This document shows positions 10,830 through 21,335 of a DNA stretch of 64,000 bases, one piece after another. How positions within the stretch are numbered: the first letter of the stretch is position 1; each line of letters starts with the position of its first letter. Made by a program: the position numbers and the translations under genes. The notes under the pieces are model-generated. The model made no database searches. It had not been told where the DNA came from and saw nothing but the letters and a program-made list of their open reading frames with translations. Source of the DNA: Branchiostoma belcheri (lineage: Eukaryota > Chordata > Leptocardii > Amphioxiformes > Branchiostomatidae); the NCBI RefSeq assembly GCF_001625305.1, contig NW_017804176.1, positions 1,773,283 to 1,837,282 on the forward strand, written 5' to 3'.

Positions 10830-11015
10830 GAGAAATTTCGCGGTCTGAGAAAAATGGACATGTTCACGGAACAACTAGTGGTAGTATATGTTCGCGGTGC
10901 ACGTGGCGGTAGGTGCAGAAGAAAGAAGGTCGGCGAATTATTTGTTCGCCGTAATGATAAATTCGCGGTACAAAACCGCAAATACAAAAGTACCAAAAAC
11001 CGCGAATATGAAGTG
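10830..11015. repeat. TTCGCGG-rich repeat fragment with inverted words
   Basis: TTCGCGGT or related words occur near 10836, 10890 and 10963, with ACCGCGAA in opposite orientation near 10999 and ACCGCAAA near 10976. TTATTTGTTCGCC also appears in the middle. The clustering of a CpG palindrome-like word in AT-rich DNA is characteristic of a dispersed inverted-repeat element. The 120-codon open frame across it (10737-11099) is probably not a gene. Confidence 0.4.
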
Positions 11016-11099
11016 CTTGTTGCACGTAGGGCCTTACTAACTAACTATTCTCTACCAGACCTCTTGCCGAATGACGGACTAAAAAAAATCCACCAGTAA

Positions 11100-14000
11100 T
11101 TGTCTCAAAGGTGGCTTATCATTTTTTTTTCTGAAGACCTATCGGTTTTAATTGTACCCCGTTTCTGGTGGACCGGCTTCGTAGAGGCTAACATTTGGTC
11201 TGTTCCTCAACTTGTTCGGGGGGGGGGGGGATGATGGATAGCAGGACTTCAGTCTAACACTGTTTTTGTCATCGTGGGAGGACCTCCTATGTCATTCCGT
11301 TGACAACAAACACTACATCAGAACGTGTCCAATGATTGATGTCACCACACACACCCCGGGGCAACCTGTTTGGCACAGATTCCTCCCTGTTGGGATCGAA
11401 AATGTAGGTCAGTCATGCAGCTAGAAGATACGTTCAGCTCAAATCTTCAACCAGATGGCAGGATCTGAATCAGTCGCGCGTTTGGGCGCCTGCATGCCCT
11501 TTTTCGTAGGGCGCATTTAAATCAGGCCTTTAGTCTTCGTAATCCGTATAGGCAGCCTCCCCAAAAATCAACGTAATTCGTAATAGTAGATTAGCCGCAA
11601 AGCGTAAAATCGTAATCACCTCTTTAGCTAGTATGTGCACCTTTCAGACAAAAAAAATTGTAGATTCTACGTCTCAATCTGATAACAATTTTAATCAAAC
11701 CCTTCTAATTCTGAACACCTGATAAAATGCACAACGCTTCCAAAAGCGTGTCACTCAGTTCAGCCTATTTAAATCATTTTCTAAAGACGACCTAGCTTAG
11801 TAGCTATAGCCTGTGTAGGTGATCATATTCATGAATCACATGAGAAAGGAAACAATAGTGAAAGAACTGGAGAGGGGACATACGATACATGTTGGACGAT
11901 CGTACAATACCTACAATGGGTCGTTTTGAAAGGTTATGATGAATAGGTTGTGTTCGTCCGTCAGTATGACCAGGGACGGAAGAAAGAGACTCTATTCACA
12001 GATGAGGACCGATAGCGAAAGAAAGAGAGCGATATAGAAAGAACACACTAAGATCAAGAGACAATCAGCCACCTAACTCACTTTTTTCACATTAGTTCAT
12101 ATCATATGTAGAAATATACACTGATGACTATCCAAAATATTTTTTGACCACGCGTAGGGGTCCTTCCTGGTGTGAGTTGTGAAAACCTTACAGCCTGGTC
12201 TCAAACTGATCTCTTCAAGGACTTAATGGAGATAATTATGCCCTTGATCTGTTGAAAAGGTGATCGTCACCTGTTATGCCAGACTAGCTATAGTCTTTCG
12301 CAAGTTTTAAAATCTCAATAAAAAGATTGAAAATGTTAAAGATGTCACTAGAGAAAATTTTAGTTTATTTTCCTGCATTTCTGACAGCCAACGTGAAGAT
12401 ATCGTCCCTACTAACATCTACTTGGAGGTCAGTCCTCGTTGCGGTGGTTTGTCATATGACGCAACCGCACAATTGTTTTAGCGTCACTTTTGACTAAATG
12501 CCATGGTACACGAACATATACTAGCATGCACGCGTAACAAATAGGGAGAATAATTTGCCAAGGGAGTTTCGTACTATGGCTCCTCTATTGGCCTGGCCAA
12601 CTATTTTAGTTGTCGATCACTATAGCTACTACCCATAACTCCTTATGAAGGCCTGGTGGAGGCTCATATATAGTATACAGGAGAGAGCTGACGACCGGGC
12701 AATGACCCTAACTAGGCTACAAAAGGATTCACGGCTAGCTAATGTAGCTGTCAAATTTCCGTCTCAGGATATACTGAAGAGAGAAAAATGGAGTTGTGTA
12801 CAATTATTACAAAAGTGGGTCAGTGTTTTGATGCTTGCAAGTTGCTCTGTTTGTTAAACAGAAAACCTGCGGTATGTTATGACGTGTGTTCCCATCCCTG
12901 TGACTGTCCGTGTGTATGTACGAGTACTTCCGGGGACCTTGTGGTTTGTTGCCTGTTTTTGTCCGCTTCCGGCTTGAGAGACATTTCGGTGCAGTTGTGG
13001 TGAAATCATCGGAAAAGGGCAAGGCCGTTGTGTCTGGCATGATGACAGTGTATATCATACATAACATGTATAAAATACATAATACATAATCTATGTATAC
13101 CTGGGATTTAACGTGGAAAATTAAGTTACCCGTTCCAAATTGTATATCATACATGGTGGCCTGTTGCTAGTATCGTATCTGGTATGAGTACTAAAAAATA
13201 TATGTTCTTTATACATGTCCAGGTATCGTAGTAAAATACACAATATATATGTTTCTTTGTATTGTATAATTGCTCCTTCGACGAACATTCATGGCTTTTG
13301 AAAAATGTTCTGACTGTAAAGTGGGCTTGACTGAAACATCTTCAAATACTTGCGCCCCGCTTTTGTTCGTCTTTTTGTTCACCTTTCTTAAACTCAGTGG
13401 GATAAAAAAAGGACAACATAAAGCACATACAAAAGCCTCAAAAAGCGACCTACAAAATGGCAATCCAGGAGCTAATCATCTGTTTGGCGATTTGATACTT
13501 TGATTGAACCGCTACATATCAGATTTCCTCTAAATGCAATCGGTATATACAGCAAAGGTTACTAACGGTCATATATGTTGAACCCATTCGCCCTGAATCC
13601 GGTGGATATTTTTGTTTTATTTGAACGGCAAACTCCAGGTGGTATTGAAACAACTAGGCAAACAACGAACGGCACGTGTGCCTGTCGTCTGATGTGTTCC
13701 TCTACTGGCAAGCGAAAATGTGTGGAAGACTAGGTATTCGGGAGGGCCTGCATGGGGGTTACACCTTGCATTATAGTTTATTCAGCCTAGGAATGCCTAG
13801 ACATTACATTTTTCAACCTCCATGATTAAATTCAGGAAAGCCAATTACGCAAAATGTGGCCATCTCGCTAAACAAATTACAGGGTTAAAAAACGCTTTTC
13901 CCAGGAATTATACCGTAAATAAAAAAATGCTTACACATAAGACTTGCAGGAATTTAATTTCAAGCTGTACTTTCCGAGGGCCTGTGCTGAGGGGCTAGTT

Positions 14001-14800
14001 TCTTTGTTGTCCAAGCCGGTCTTAGTCACACAAATGCGTAAATCTTGGAATGCCTGTCTCCCCTTAGACACAGACACCGCTAATTATCATAAAATCCGTG
14101 ACTTCCTGGCGGTTGATCAGGAGCCGTCTGGCCCTCTATGGGTCAATGACCTTTTGTAGAGTGTTTAGGGCGTATAAAATGCGTGATATTCTCTCTTTTT
14201 CATTTTCCAAGAATTTCTGACAACCCACGGCCTAGCTGTTACATCTGTTCCATATGCACTAGAGCTAAGTAAATATTAGAAACGTGTTGTTAAAAGTTTA
14301 ACATTTAACTGAAAATGTGAAAACTCATGATCACGTGAGAGTGATTGTTTACAAACAACGCTAGCCCTTTCGGGGTCATTGCCCCGGGGTCATTGACCTC
14401 TCCGCGGTATATCCTGCCCCTCCCCGGAAATCCCTCTCCAAAAAACGTTAATTAGGTCATTATGAGGACTCTTTGGAAAACAGCCCGGATCGCGTGATCT
14501 TTAGGATCTTTGTCTGTTTGGATATATTTGTTCTGTTCAACTGTTTCCAGATTGAGAGGAGGGATATTTTCACAGTTGTGAGAAGTGTTTTGAAATCAGA
14601 GCTGTGCTCAGACTCACGATACGTACTTCCGCGACCGGTTAGAACTACTGAGGTGAAGCGAGGTCGACACCGGTTATAACCTCATACTGTAAAAACTTGA
14701 AGCCAAACATATTATTTCAAGCAATGTGGCTTAAACCTCCTTGTTCTAATGTCGTACGTGTAGCAACATACTGCACCTCATTTGTAATAAGGATTTTAAT
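11100..14800. other. Intergenic, no supported gene
   Basis: Contains a 13-G run at 11218-11230 and several 60-115 codon frames on both strands (for example 12645-12857 plus and 12807-13154 minus) that overlap each other and lack supporting splice sites or domains. Confidence 0.4.
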
Positions 14801-14814
14801 TGTATTGGACTTCC

Positions 14815-15662
14815 CGAAACGTATACATTACATACACTGACACACAACATACACATGATGACTTTTACATGTTTATGTTGCTGTGCCAAATCGTTAACAC
14901 GTGGCTTCGTGTTGTTGTGTTCTGAACCGAATTTTGGCGCGGGTTCCACGAAGTAACCGAGAAGTTAAGATTATCAATCATTTCTAAAGGGAAAAATACA
15001 CACCGTACAGGTATGAAATTGGTACGACCTTACGTAAGGTTGGGATGTTGATGTAATTAGTTAGTAATTAATACGTTTCGTGCCTAGACTAAGTTGCTAA
15101 CATGTGGTTTCATGTTGCTGAATTCTGAGACGAACTATAAATCGAAGCAATCGAGAAATTGGGATAATTTTGGAAATTAAAAATATACAGGAATATCACA
15201 CACACAGTAATTAGTACAGTGTTATGTAAGGCCAATGTTTGGGTGGGGTGACAAATCGGCCACACGTGGGTTCATGTTGCTAGTGTTCTGAGAGAAATTT
15301 TGGCGAGGGTTCCATGTAGTAACAATATTTCAGAAGGGCAAAGTGTACAAGAAATATACACCCTTAATTGGTACAATGTCATTTAAGGGTAGGATATTTA
15401 GGTTTGGTGGTTTCATGAACGCCATGAATAGTTCTTAAGTTCTGAAATAAATTTTGGAGCGTGTTCCAGAAAGTATTAACCTCCAAGTTAGGCACTCCAT
15501 TTCGGAAATTAAACGTATACAGGCGATACGACATAACATAAGGCTGGTGTGTTTACGTTGGGTGTCAGATCATTCACACGTGGTTTCATGTTGCCGAATT
15601 CTGAGAGACAAATTTTGGCGCGGGTTCCCCGAAGTAACCGAGAAGTCGGGATATCGTCACAG
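14815..15662. repeat. Decayed tandem satellite, five copies of about 150-200 bp
   Basis: Five diverged copies follow each other, with the core CACGTGGTTTCATGTTGC...TTCTGAGA...AATTTTGGCGCGGGTTCC at about 14897, 15098, 15261, 15398 and 15575. Each copy is preceded by a segment with AAACGTATACA or AAATATACA and a TGTTTACGTTG-like word. Outer copies (first and fifth) are the best preserved; copies two and four have lost parts. The minus-strand frames at 14746-14949 and 15509-15697 both read through the repeat (shared KPRVNDL) and are by-products. Confidence 0.65.
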
Positions 15663-15669
15663 AAGGCCA

Positions 15670-15722
15670 CCGGAAGTGGTAAGCCGCCACCCGACATGGA
15701 CCCTACTGCGCAGGCGCGTGTG
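15670..15722. promoter_or_regulatory. ETS and NRF1-like site cluster
   Basis: ACCGGAAGTG at 15669-15678 is a near-consensus ETS site, and CTGCGCAGGCGCG at 15707-15719 is close to the NRF1 consensus. Such pairs mark many housekeeping promoters. No adjacent coding exon could be joined with confidence. Confidence 0.35.
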
Positions 15723-15779
15723 TACTAGAAATGTCAGAAGTCATGTAAATAAACCGCTGGATGAAAGAGGGCTTGGGTA

Positions 15780-17540
15780 AAGGAAATTCCCGGTTTAAAG
15801 TAAAGAAGGAAATCACATGGTGGGTGTTTCTAGTGTACAACTCTGAGTTGGCGACGGCGTTTCCAAGATTTCAAGCTCTTTCTACCTTTAATATATCGCG
15901 AATGTAAGAAATAGAAATCAGTAACGTTGATAACAAAGTTCTTATTCACAACAATTTGTTTTGATAACAAGAGCCGACGTTCCGATGACCGTCTGTCATC
16001 TTCATGAGAGCAATTATATATGACTGGTTCACTGTGCACTGAAGCTTGGTGTAATGAATGGTTCACTGTGCACTGAAGCACTATGCACTGTGCGTGAAAC
16101 GTCGGCTGTTGTCAGTAAACGACTGGTTGTGACTAATAAGATCTTCGCTATTCAATCAATCACCAGTCTCATTAAATTTTTCACGAAATCAGCGTATACT
16201 ATAATCTCAAAGCAGGCAAATGGAAGTCCGGTTCCATCTCAGTATGTTATGTGTGTTTTGCAATATACCGTAGGTGCAGTGCCGAAAAAAAAAGGACTGA
16301 AGTTTGAAGAAAAAAAAATGCCGTCATGGCTGTGATGTTTTGGTGTCGGTTTGTTTACAAGTATTTGTTTGTTTGTTTTGTTTTGTTTTGAGGGGGGTAT
16401 TTCCAAAATGTTTGGCTTTTTATTCATTGAAATTGCCTTTTCTTGGTTAGTTACTCCATGTTTGCTTACCGCAGGACACCTGGACAAGTTCGGGACAGCC
16501 CATTTTTATATTTTTCTCCGAACCAGTTCTCTTTTTACGTGCTACCGTATTCCTCCCGTGTTCCGACTGCGCAGTTCCCCCATCGCGTGTGGACTAATGG
16601 TGGTCCACGCACAAGTTCAAAGTCAAACACAGTCGACCAAGCATGAAACTAAAACATACACAGGCTTTTTGGTATACGCCGCGCGGTGCTGCCACAGAAA
16701 GAAGAAACGGCACGTACAAATGTACAAAGGGTAACAAACGCTTTTGCAATCGTCCGTTACGCAGTTCCCCGTGTAAGCACGGCACGATCTTGGATTACGT
16801 GACACTTGTTGTTCCGCCTCGACCTTCCAGATCTTTTCTTTTGCTTTACAAAGAGATTCAGGTACGAGATGGACAGAAATAAAACAGGCTAACAACTTTT
16901 GAGGGTTGAGTAGGGGGCTATATTAGCACGAATACGACTTGTTTGAGACAAAAGAAGATGACCAAGGTTACTTATCAAGCTGACTGATCAATATATAATG
17001 CACGAAAAGATAGCTACCTCTCACTGACTGCAACTCCAAATCCTGGCGGTGTCGACGGCGCGGCACATTTCGAACGGCCGTGAGGAGGCTTCGTACGATT
17101 TTGATGTTGTAGACCATGAGAAAAGAATCTTGAAGATGTCCTAGAAATTTATCTAGAACTAACCGAAGTTGAATTGAGCTACAACAGTTATGACGTGTGT
17201 AACATGTTGGATTATGATGGACTAAAGTGATGCACTGATGCACTGACGTACATGTAGGTCTAATTGCCTGCCAGTACTAATGATGCATGTTTTGATCAAG
17301 GAATCATACATTGTACAAATGTTGACACAATTAGGCTGGGTGTCCAAGAAAATTGACCATTTTTTTCTATCAAAACTAAAATTTTGCATTCATTCAAAAG
17401 CACGAATTTGTCGGATCCGTCAAAAATACCACGCACTGCCTCTGATGTGTTTTAAACAATAGTAAGTTGTATGAGGTCGTGGATATCGAGATGGGTGCAA
17501 TTAACCCTGTACTCCGAATTCCGAAAGGTGTTGAAGAATA
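15780..17540. other. Intergenic, overlapping short frames only
   Basis: Several overlapping frames up to 127 codons occur at 16239-16895 on both strands, with no domain or splice support. A GTTT-rich run lies at 16363-16390. Confidence 0.4.
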
Positions 17541-17548
17541 TTAACTTA

Positions 17549-17618
17549 ATTAACTACATGCATGTAGTTAATGCATTGTAATATGTTACCTAGCTGCATT
17601 GTAATATGTTACCTAGCT
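17549..17618. repeat. 24 bp perfect palindrome next to a 23 bp tandem duplication
   Basis: ATTAACTACATG and its exact reverse complement meet at 17560/17561 (palindrome 17549-17572). Directly after it, a 23 bp unit beginning GCATTGTAATATG is present twice head to tail (17573-17595 and 17596-17618). Confidence 0.85.
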
Positions 17619-17639
17619 GTACACGTCTTAATCTGCCAT

Positions 17640-19210
17640 TGTTTTGTGTTTATAAACGTGCAGTCTTCGTCATCCTGTGACGGACTACCAACGTGCGATG
17701 AGCCGGCCGGCAATGTTTGAAAAACTTTCCACAAGAGTATCAAAGAGAAGTACTGAAGTGTTTTTGAAGGAAGTTAGCTTTCCAACTTACATCACGCGTC
17801 CACGTGTAAAAACATGCGCAGGGTCTCACGGTCGGACACACATTGTTATATTCCCTTCACAAAGCTCGGAGTGGATGATTTCCCAAGTTCTTAATGTGTT
17901 TTGACGCAGATCACAAAAGAGAAGTGCGTCACCCCGCACTTCAGCGCCGACCAAGTACGTTATAATCTTCTCCAATCATTTCATCACGGACGCAATGTCA
18001 GCAAACTTCACCTTCAACACGCGTGCACGCTGAAACCACAAGCCCTTTATTAGAGCGCCTCCGCGTGTGCGAGCGAAGGTCTTCTTTCGTTTTGCGGGGT
18101 TCAAGAGCGTCGTGCTCTTGTGAAAGAGCTGATTGAACATTGGGTGAGTTTGAGCTGTGCGCAGTGGCGCCAAGACCGTCTAAAAAGGCACGAGCTCGTT
18201 ACTGGAGGCACTCAGACGGCGGTAAGAAGACCAGGGCGCCAGGCGCCACAGCCCCGGCTAGATCCGGGCGTAATTCCATCATAACGGCGGCAACAGGCCA
18301 CACACTTCCCAAATATTCAACACGATGACAGGCAAAGTAATCGACATGTATACGAATGAGGGTGGAAGCTAGTACGTGTTAAGGGTGCACCTGAAAATTA
18401 ATTTTGGTTGACGCGAATTTGAAGGAAACTTTGAATTATGACGATAGCCATATTCACATCGTATATACATTAAAATGATTATCAATTACGTCTGGTATTT
18501 AAGTTTTTTTTTAGGATCTGAAACTACAATGTATCAGTAAAATGCAACTTGCTAGACTTCTCTTTTTTGCTGATAAATGTATCTATTCTACTTGAGGATA
18601 GACTAGACAATTTTAAAACTTTTTGAAATTCTTCGATCGAAGGAAAACGGGTAGAACCATTATAGCTCCATGGTAGTACTTTGTCATATTGTGTTCATAG
18701 TATTGCTAGTATTGTGTTCATGAGCGCAATCAGTTATAATTAACAGAAACTGCCGTATAGAAAATTAACTATCATAAACAGTCTACTCCTAATATATGAC
18801 GACTTTTATTTTCCTCGCGGTTGATAGATTGGTTTCCTTCTGCGTGAATTTGAAACCCACTCGGCTGCACGTGACTCTCGTGTTTTGATTGTGTTGGTTT
18901 CGTCCAATCTCCTTTCCCGCCGCAAGGCTTTGACAGGCCGGGCCCGCTTGTTTGACAGCTCGATAACTTCAGAAATGTTTGCGGTTTTCGGCCCTTGGTG
19001 AGCGTCATGTTGCCGGGAGCCGCTGAAAAGGAGAATGTTTGTGCCCGCAATGAATTTTTGACAATCGTATTGGACGTTATTGCGGCCGGTGCAGGCCGGC
19101 GTCGGCTCCCCTCTACCGGCGGCGCCGCGTGGCATGTCATGAGAGTGCGGCCCTGGTTGGTCAGGGTTGTGTGATGGACAGGCGCGTGACGTAATGTATG
19201 GGCCAAGTCA
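17640..19210. promoter_or_regulatory. GC-rich zone upstream of FoxO, possible regulatory DNA
   Basis: Two GC/CpG-rich segments (about 17900-18310 and 18810-19180) stand out from AT-rich surroundings. The second contains TTTGACAGGCC and TTTGACAGCTCG (TGACAG is the TALE-homeodomain core) and many CpGs. The open frames over it on both strands (up to 144 codons, minus 18772-19206) are probably a consequence of base composition. Regulatory function is inference only. Confidence 0.3.
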
Positions 19211-19469
19211 AGTTACACCCCTGTTTTGTCCTCCTCCAAACAAACGATGGGGCGACGCTTTCTAACTCTCGTTTTCCCTGGTAGGCGGGATTCTATGACC
19301 ACTACCGACTGTATGCGGATAAGGGGGCGGGTGACTGTCGGAGATAACCGGCTGCTAGTACTAAAAAATCCCGGATATCAGAAAACGTTTCTCTCTAAGT
19401 CTTCCATTCCAACATTTCCTTTGATATATCAAGGACGGTATATATTTTGCTGTTTGTTGGCGTAAGACT

Positions 19470-20500
19470 TTAGATCCTCCGTAGTAACTAAGTTAATTTC
19501 GTGCTGAAGATTACTATAATCAAACTATATTGATCATATTAACATGATTATATGTTATATAGAGTATAAAATGGAATGTTTTGATCGCAATCAAGGTTTT
19601 TATGTGACTCTACTTCGGGTAGTGACTTTTGGGCTCTGACCCAAAAATGGATTAGGAGGGTGACGAGAAACATGAAACTGTATCAAAGTTGACAAGAAAA
19701 AAATTATACGCATTGTGTAATGTCGACCCAAAGCTAAAGAAAAAAAAAGAATTAATCGGTATTTTCACAGTCCAGGTCTCGATTATTTACGGGCCATTGT
19801 GAAGAAAAAGCACCTTCTCCCCGCTATGTTCACCTTTGTGTTCTGACGTAAAACTTTTTTTCGTCTTGTCAGTAGGCCACCGTGAAATCAATATTTTATA
19901 TGTATTGTAAGTTTTTTGTGTGAAATAATCACCAAATCAAGTTATCTATTGGCTACATAGAATACATAGAATAATTTTTGTGTCAGATCACTCCGATTTG
20001 ATCATGATACGATTTTTTTCTTTTTAATATTTTCTATATCAGATACTTTTCGTGTATTCCCCATATAACATACTAGCATTAGTACTGTGCCGTAGTCTAA
20101 GTAAGACTTGTTAGTAATGTAATGTACGTAATAGATTTACATGTAGATAATCTACTACATGTATTATATCCATACTTCTCCAAGTTAGTACTAGTAGCAT
20201 GAACCATAGTAAAATGATCTCTGTAGGAGTGTATGATGCACTTTTTGTTTTATGTTTTATTTTCATGATTTTTAATCCAGTGCATGGTGCATTTTCCTTT
20301 TATAGCCTTGCAGTGCACGAATGAACTAGTGCAGCTATGGTAATGCATAATGCTGTTGCAACACAGCATGCAAGCTAGGTCTTTCTAACGTTTTGTGCTT
20401 CCTCAATCCGTAAATCTTGGGTCATACTAAAATTATAGTAAGGTGTATAGTTGGGCTGTGTAAAAAAATCTCTATTTTTTTTACTCTAAACGCCCGGGAA
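19470..20500. other. AT-rich spacer before the FoxO promoter
   Basis: No open frame or repeat array. A short imperfect hairpin of TACATGTAGAT/ATCTACTACATGTA lies near 20139-20163. Confidence 0.4.
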
Positions 20501-20539
20501 CGCCTGTATTGCGTAATATTACGTTATGTGTAAATGGTG

Positions 20540-20882
20540 ATGCGAACCACGTGTTGTCCTACAGAGGCCCACCGATCGCGGGAAATTGATCAGCGGCTGA
20601 CCAATCAGAGCGCGCCCTGCGGATATTTTAATTACCCCTGACAACAATCTCCTACGTCATATTCCGCCTGGAAAGCTCGAAATGTGAGGCTCGCTGCCCC
20701 TTTCTACCGACGTATATGTGTGTCTTAGAAGCTCTTAAACTCCGATATTCCTCTCTGTCACGGACCCCAGTGTCTTGAGGAGTGTTTTGGAAGTGTTCGC
20801 GGAGAGTTGGAAGCCGTAGCGCCGGATGTGTGACGAGGATCAGTGCGGGTAAATCGTTCCGACTTGCCGGGTTTGCAAAAAA
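20540..20882 (+). promoter_or_regulatory. FoxO promoter and 5' UTR
   Basis: Upstream of the FoxO ATG are a CACGTG E-box (20548-20553), a CCAAT box (CCAATCAGAG, 20601-20610) and a CRE-like TACGTCAT (20653-20660), in a CpG-rich context. The 5' UTR therefore probably begins between about 20660 and 20780. No clear TATA box is placed at the expected distance. Confidence 0.5.
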
Positions 20883-21335
20883 ATGGATATGGAGGACTCT
20901 CAGCTCGAGATCGACCCCGATTTTGAACCGCAGAGCAGGCCACGCTCGTGTACGTGGCCCCTCCCCCGACCAGAGGTTTGCACCAAGGAAAATAAGACCG
21001 ATGGCAGCCCAGAGAGTGAGCAAACGACGACGGGAGAGGGAGGGATCGAGCCCAAAACCGAAGCGGGCACGGTGCCAGGGCTTGCCGAGCCAGCCCCGGC
21101 TGCACCGACCACCGTAGACGCCACGAGTCTGCAAGCGGAGCTGCAGGCGCCACAGCCCAAGAAGAGCTCGCGGCGGAACGCGTGGGGGAATTTGTCGTAC
21201 GCAGACTTGATCACGAAGGCGATCCAAAGCTCGCCAGAAGGCCGGCTGACCCTCTCCCAAATCTACGACTGGATGGTGCGATGTGTGCCATACTTCAGGG
21301 ACAAGGGAGACTCCAACAGCTCTGCAGGATGGAAG
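20883..21335 (+). CDS. FoxO coding exon 1 (151 codons)
   Basis: ATG in aaaaATGG context. The exon ends GGA TGG AAG|gtaacg inside the forkhead domain, at the intron position conserved in FoxO genes. An in-frame stop follows three codons into the intron, which fixes the exon end. Confidence 0.95.

Noticed and set aside
10737-11099. 120-codon plus frame
   Set aside because: Runs through the TTCGCGG-rich repeat block and shows no domain.
16351-16734. 127-codon plus frame
   Set aside because: Overlaps other frames on both strands and has random-looking composition without splice support.
18772-19206. 144-codon minus frame upstream of FoxO
   Set aside because: GC-rich DNA with open frames in several registers, no splice partners and no recognisable motif.
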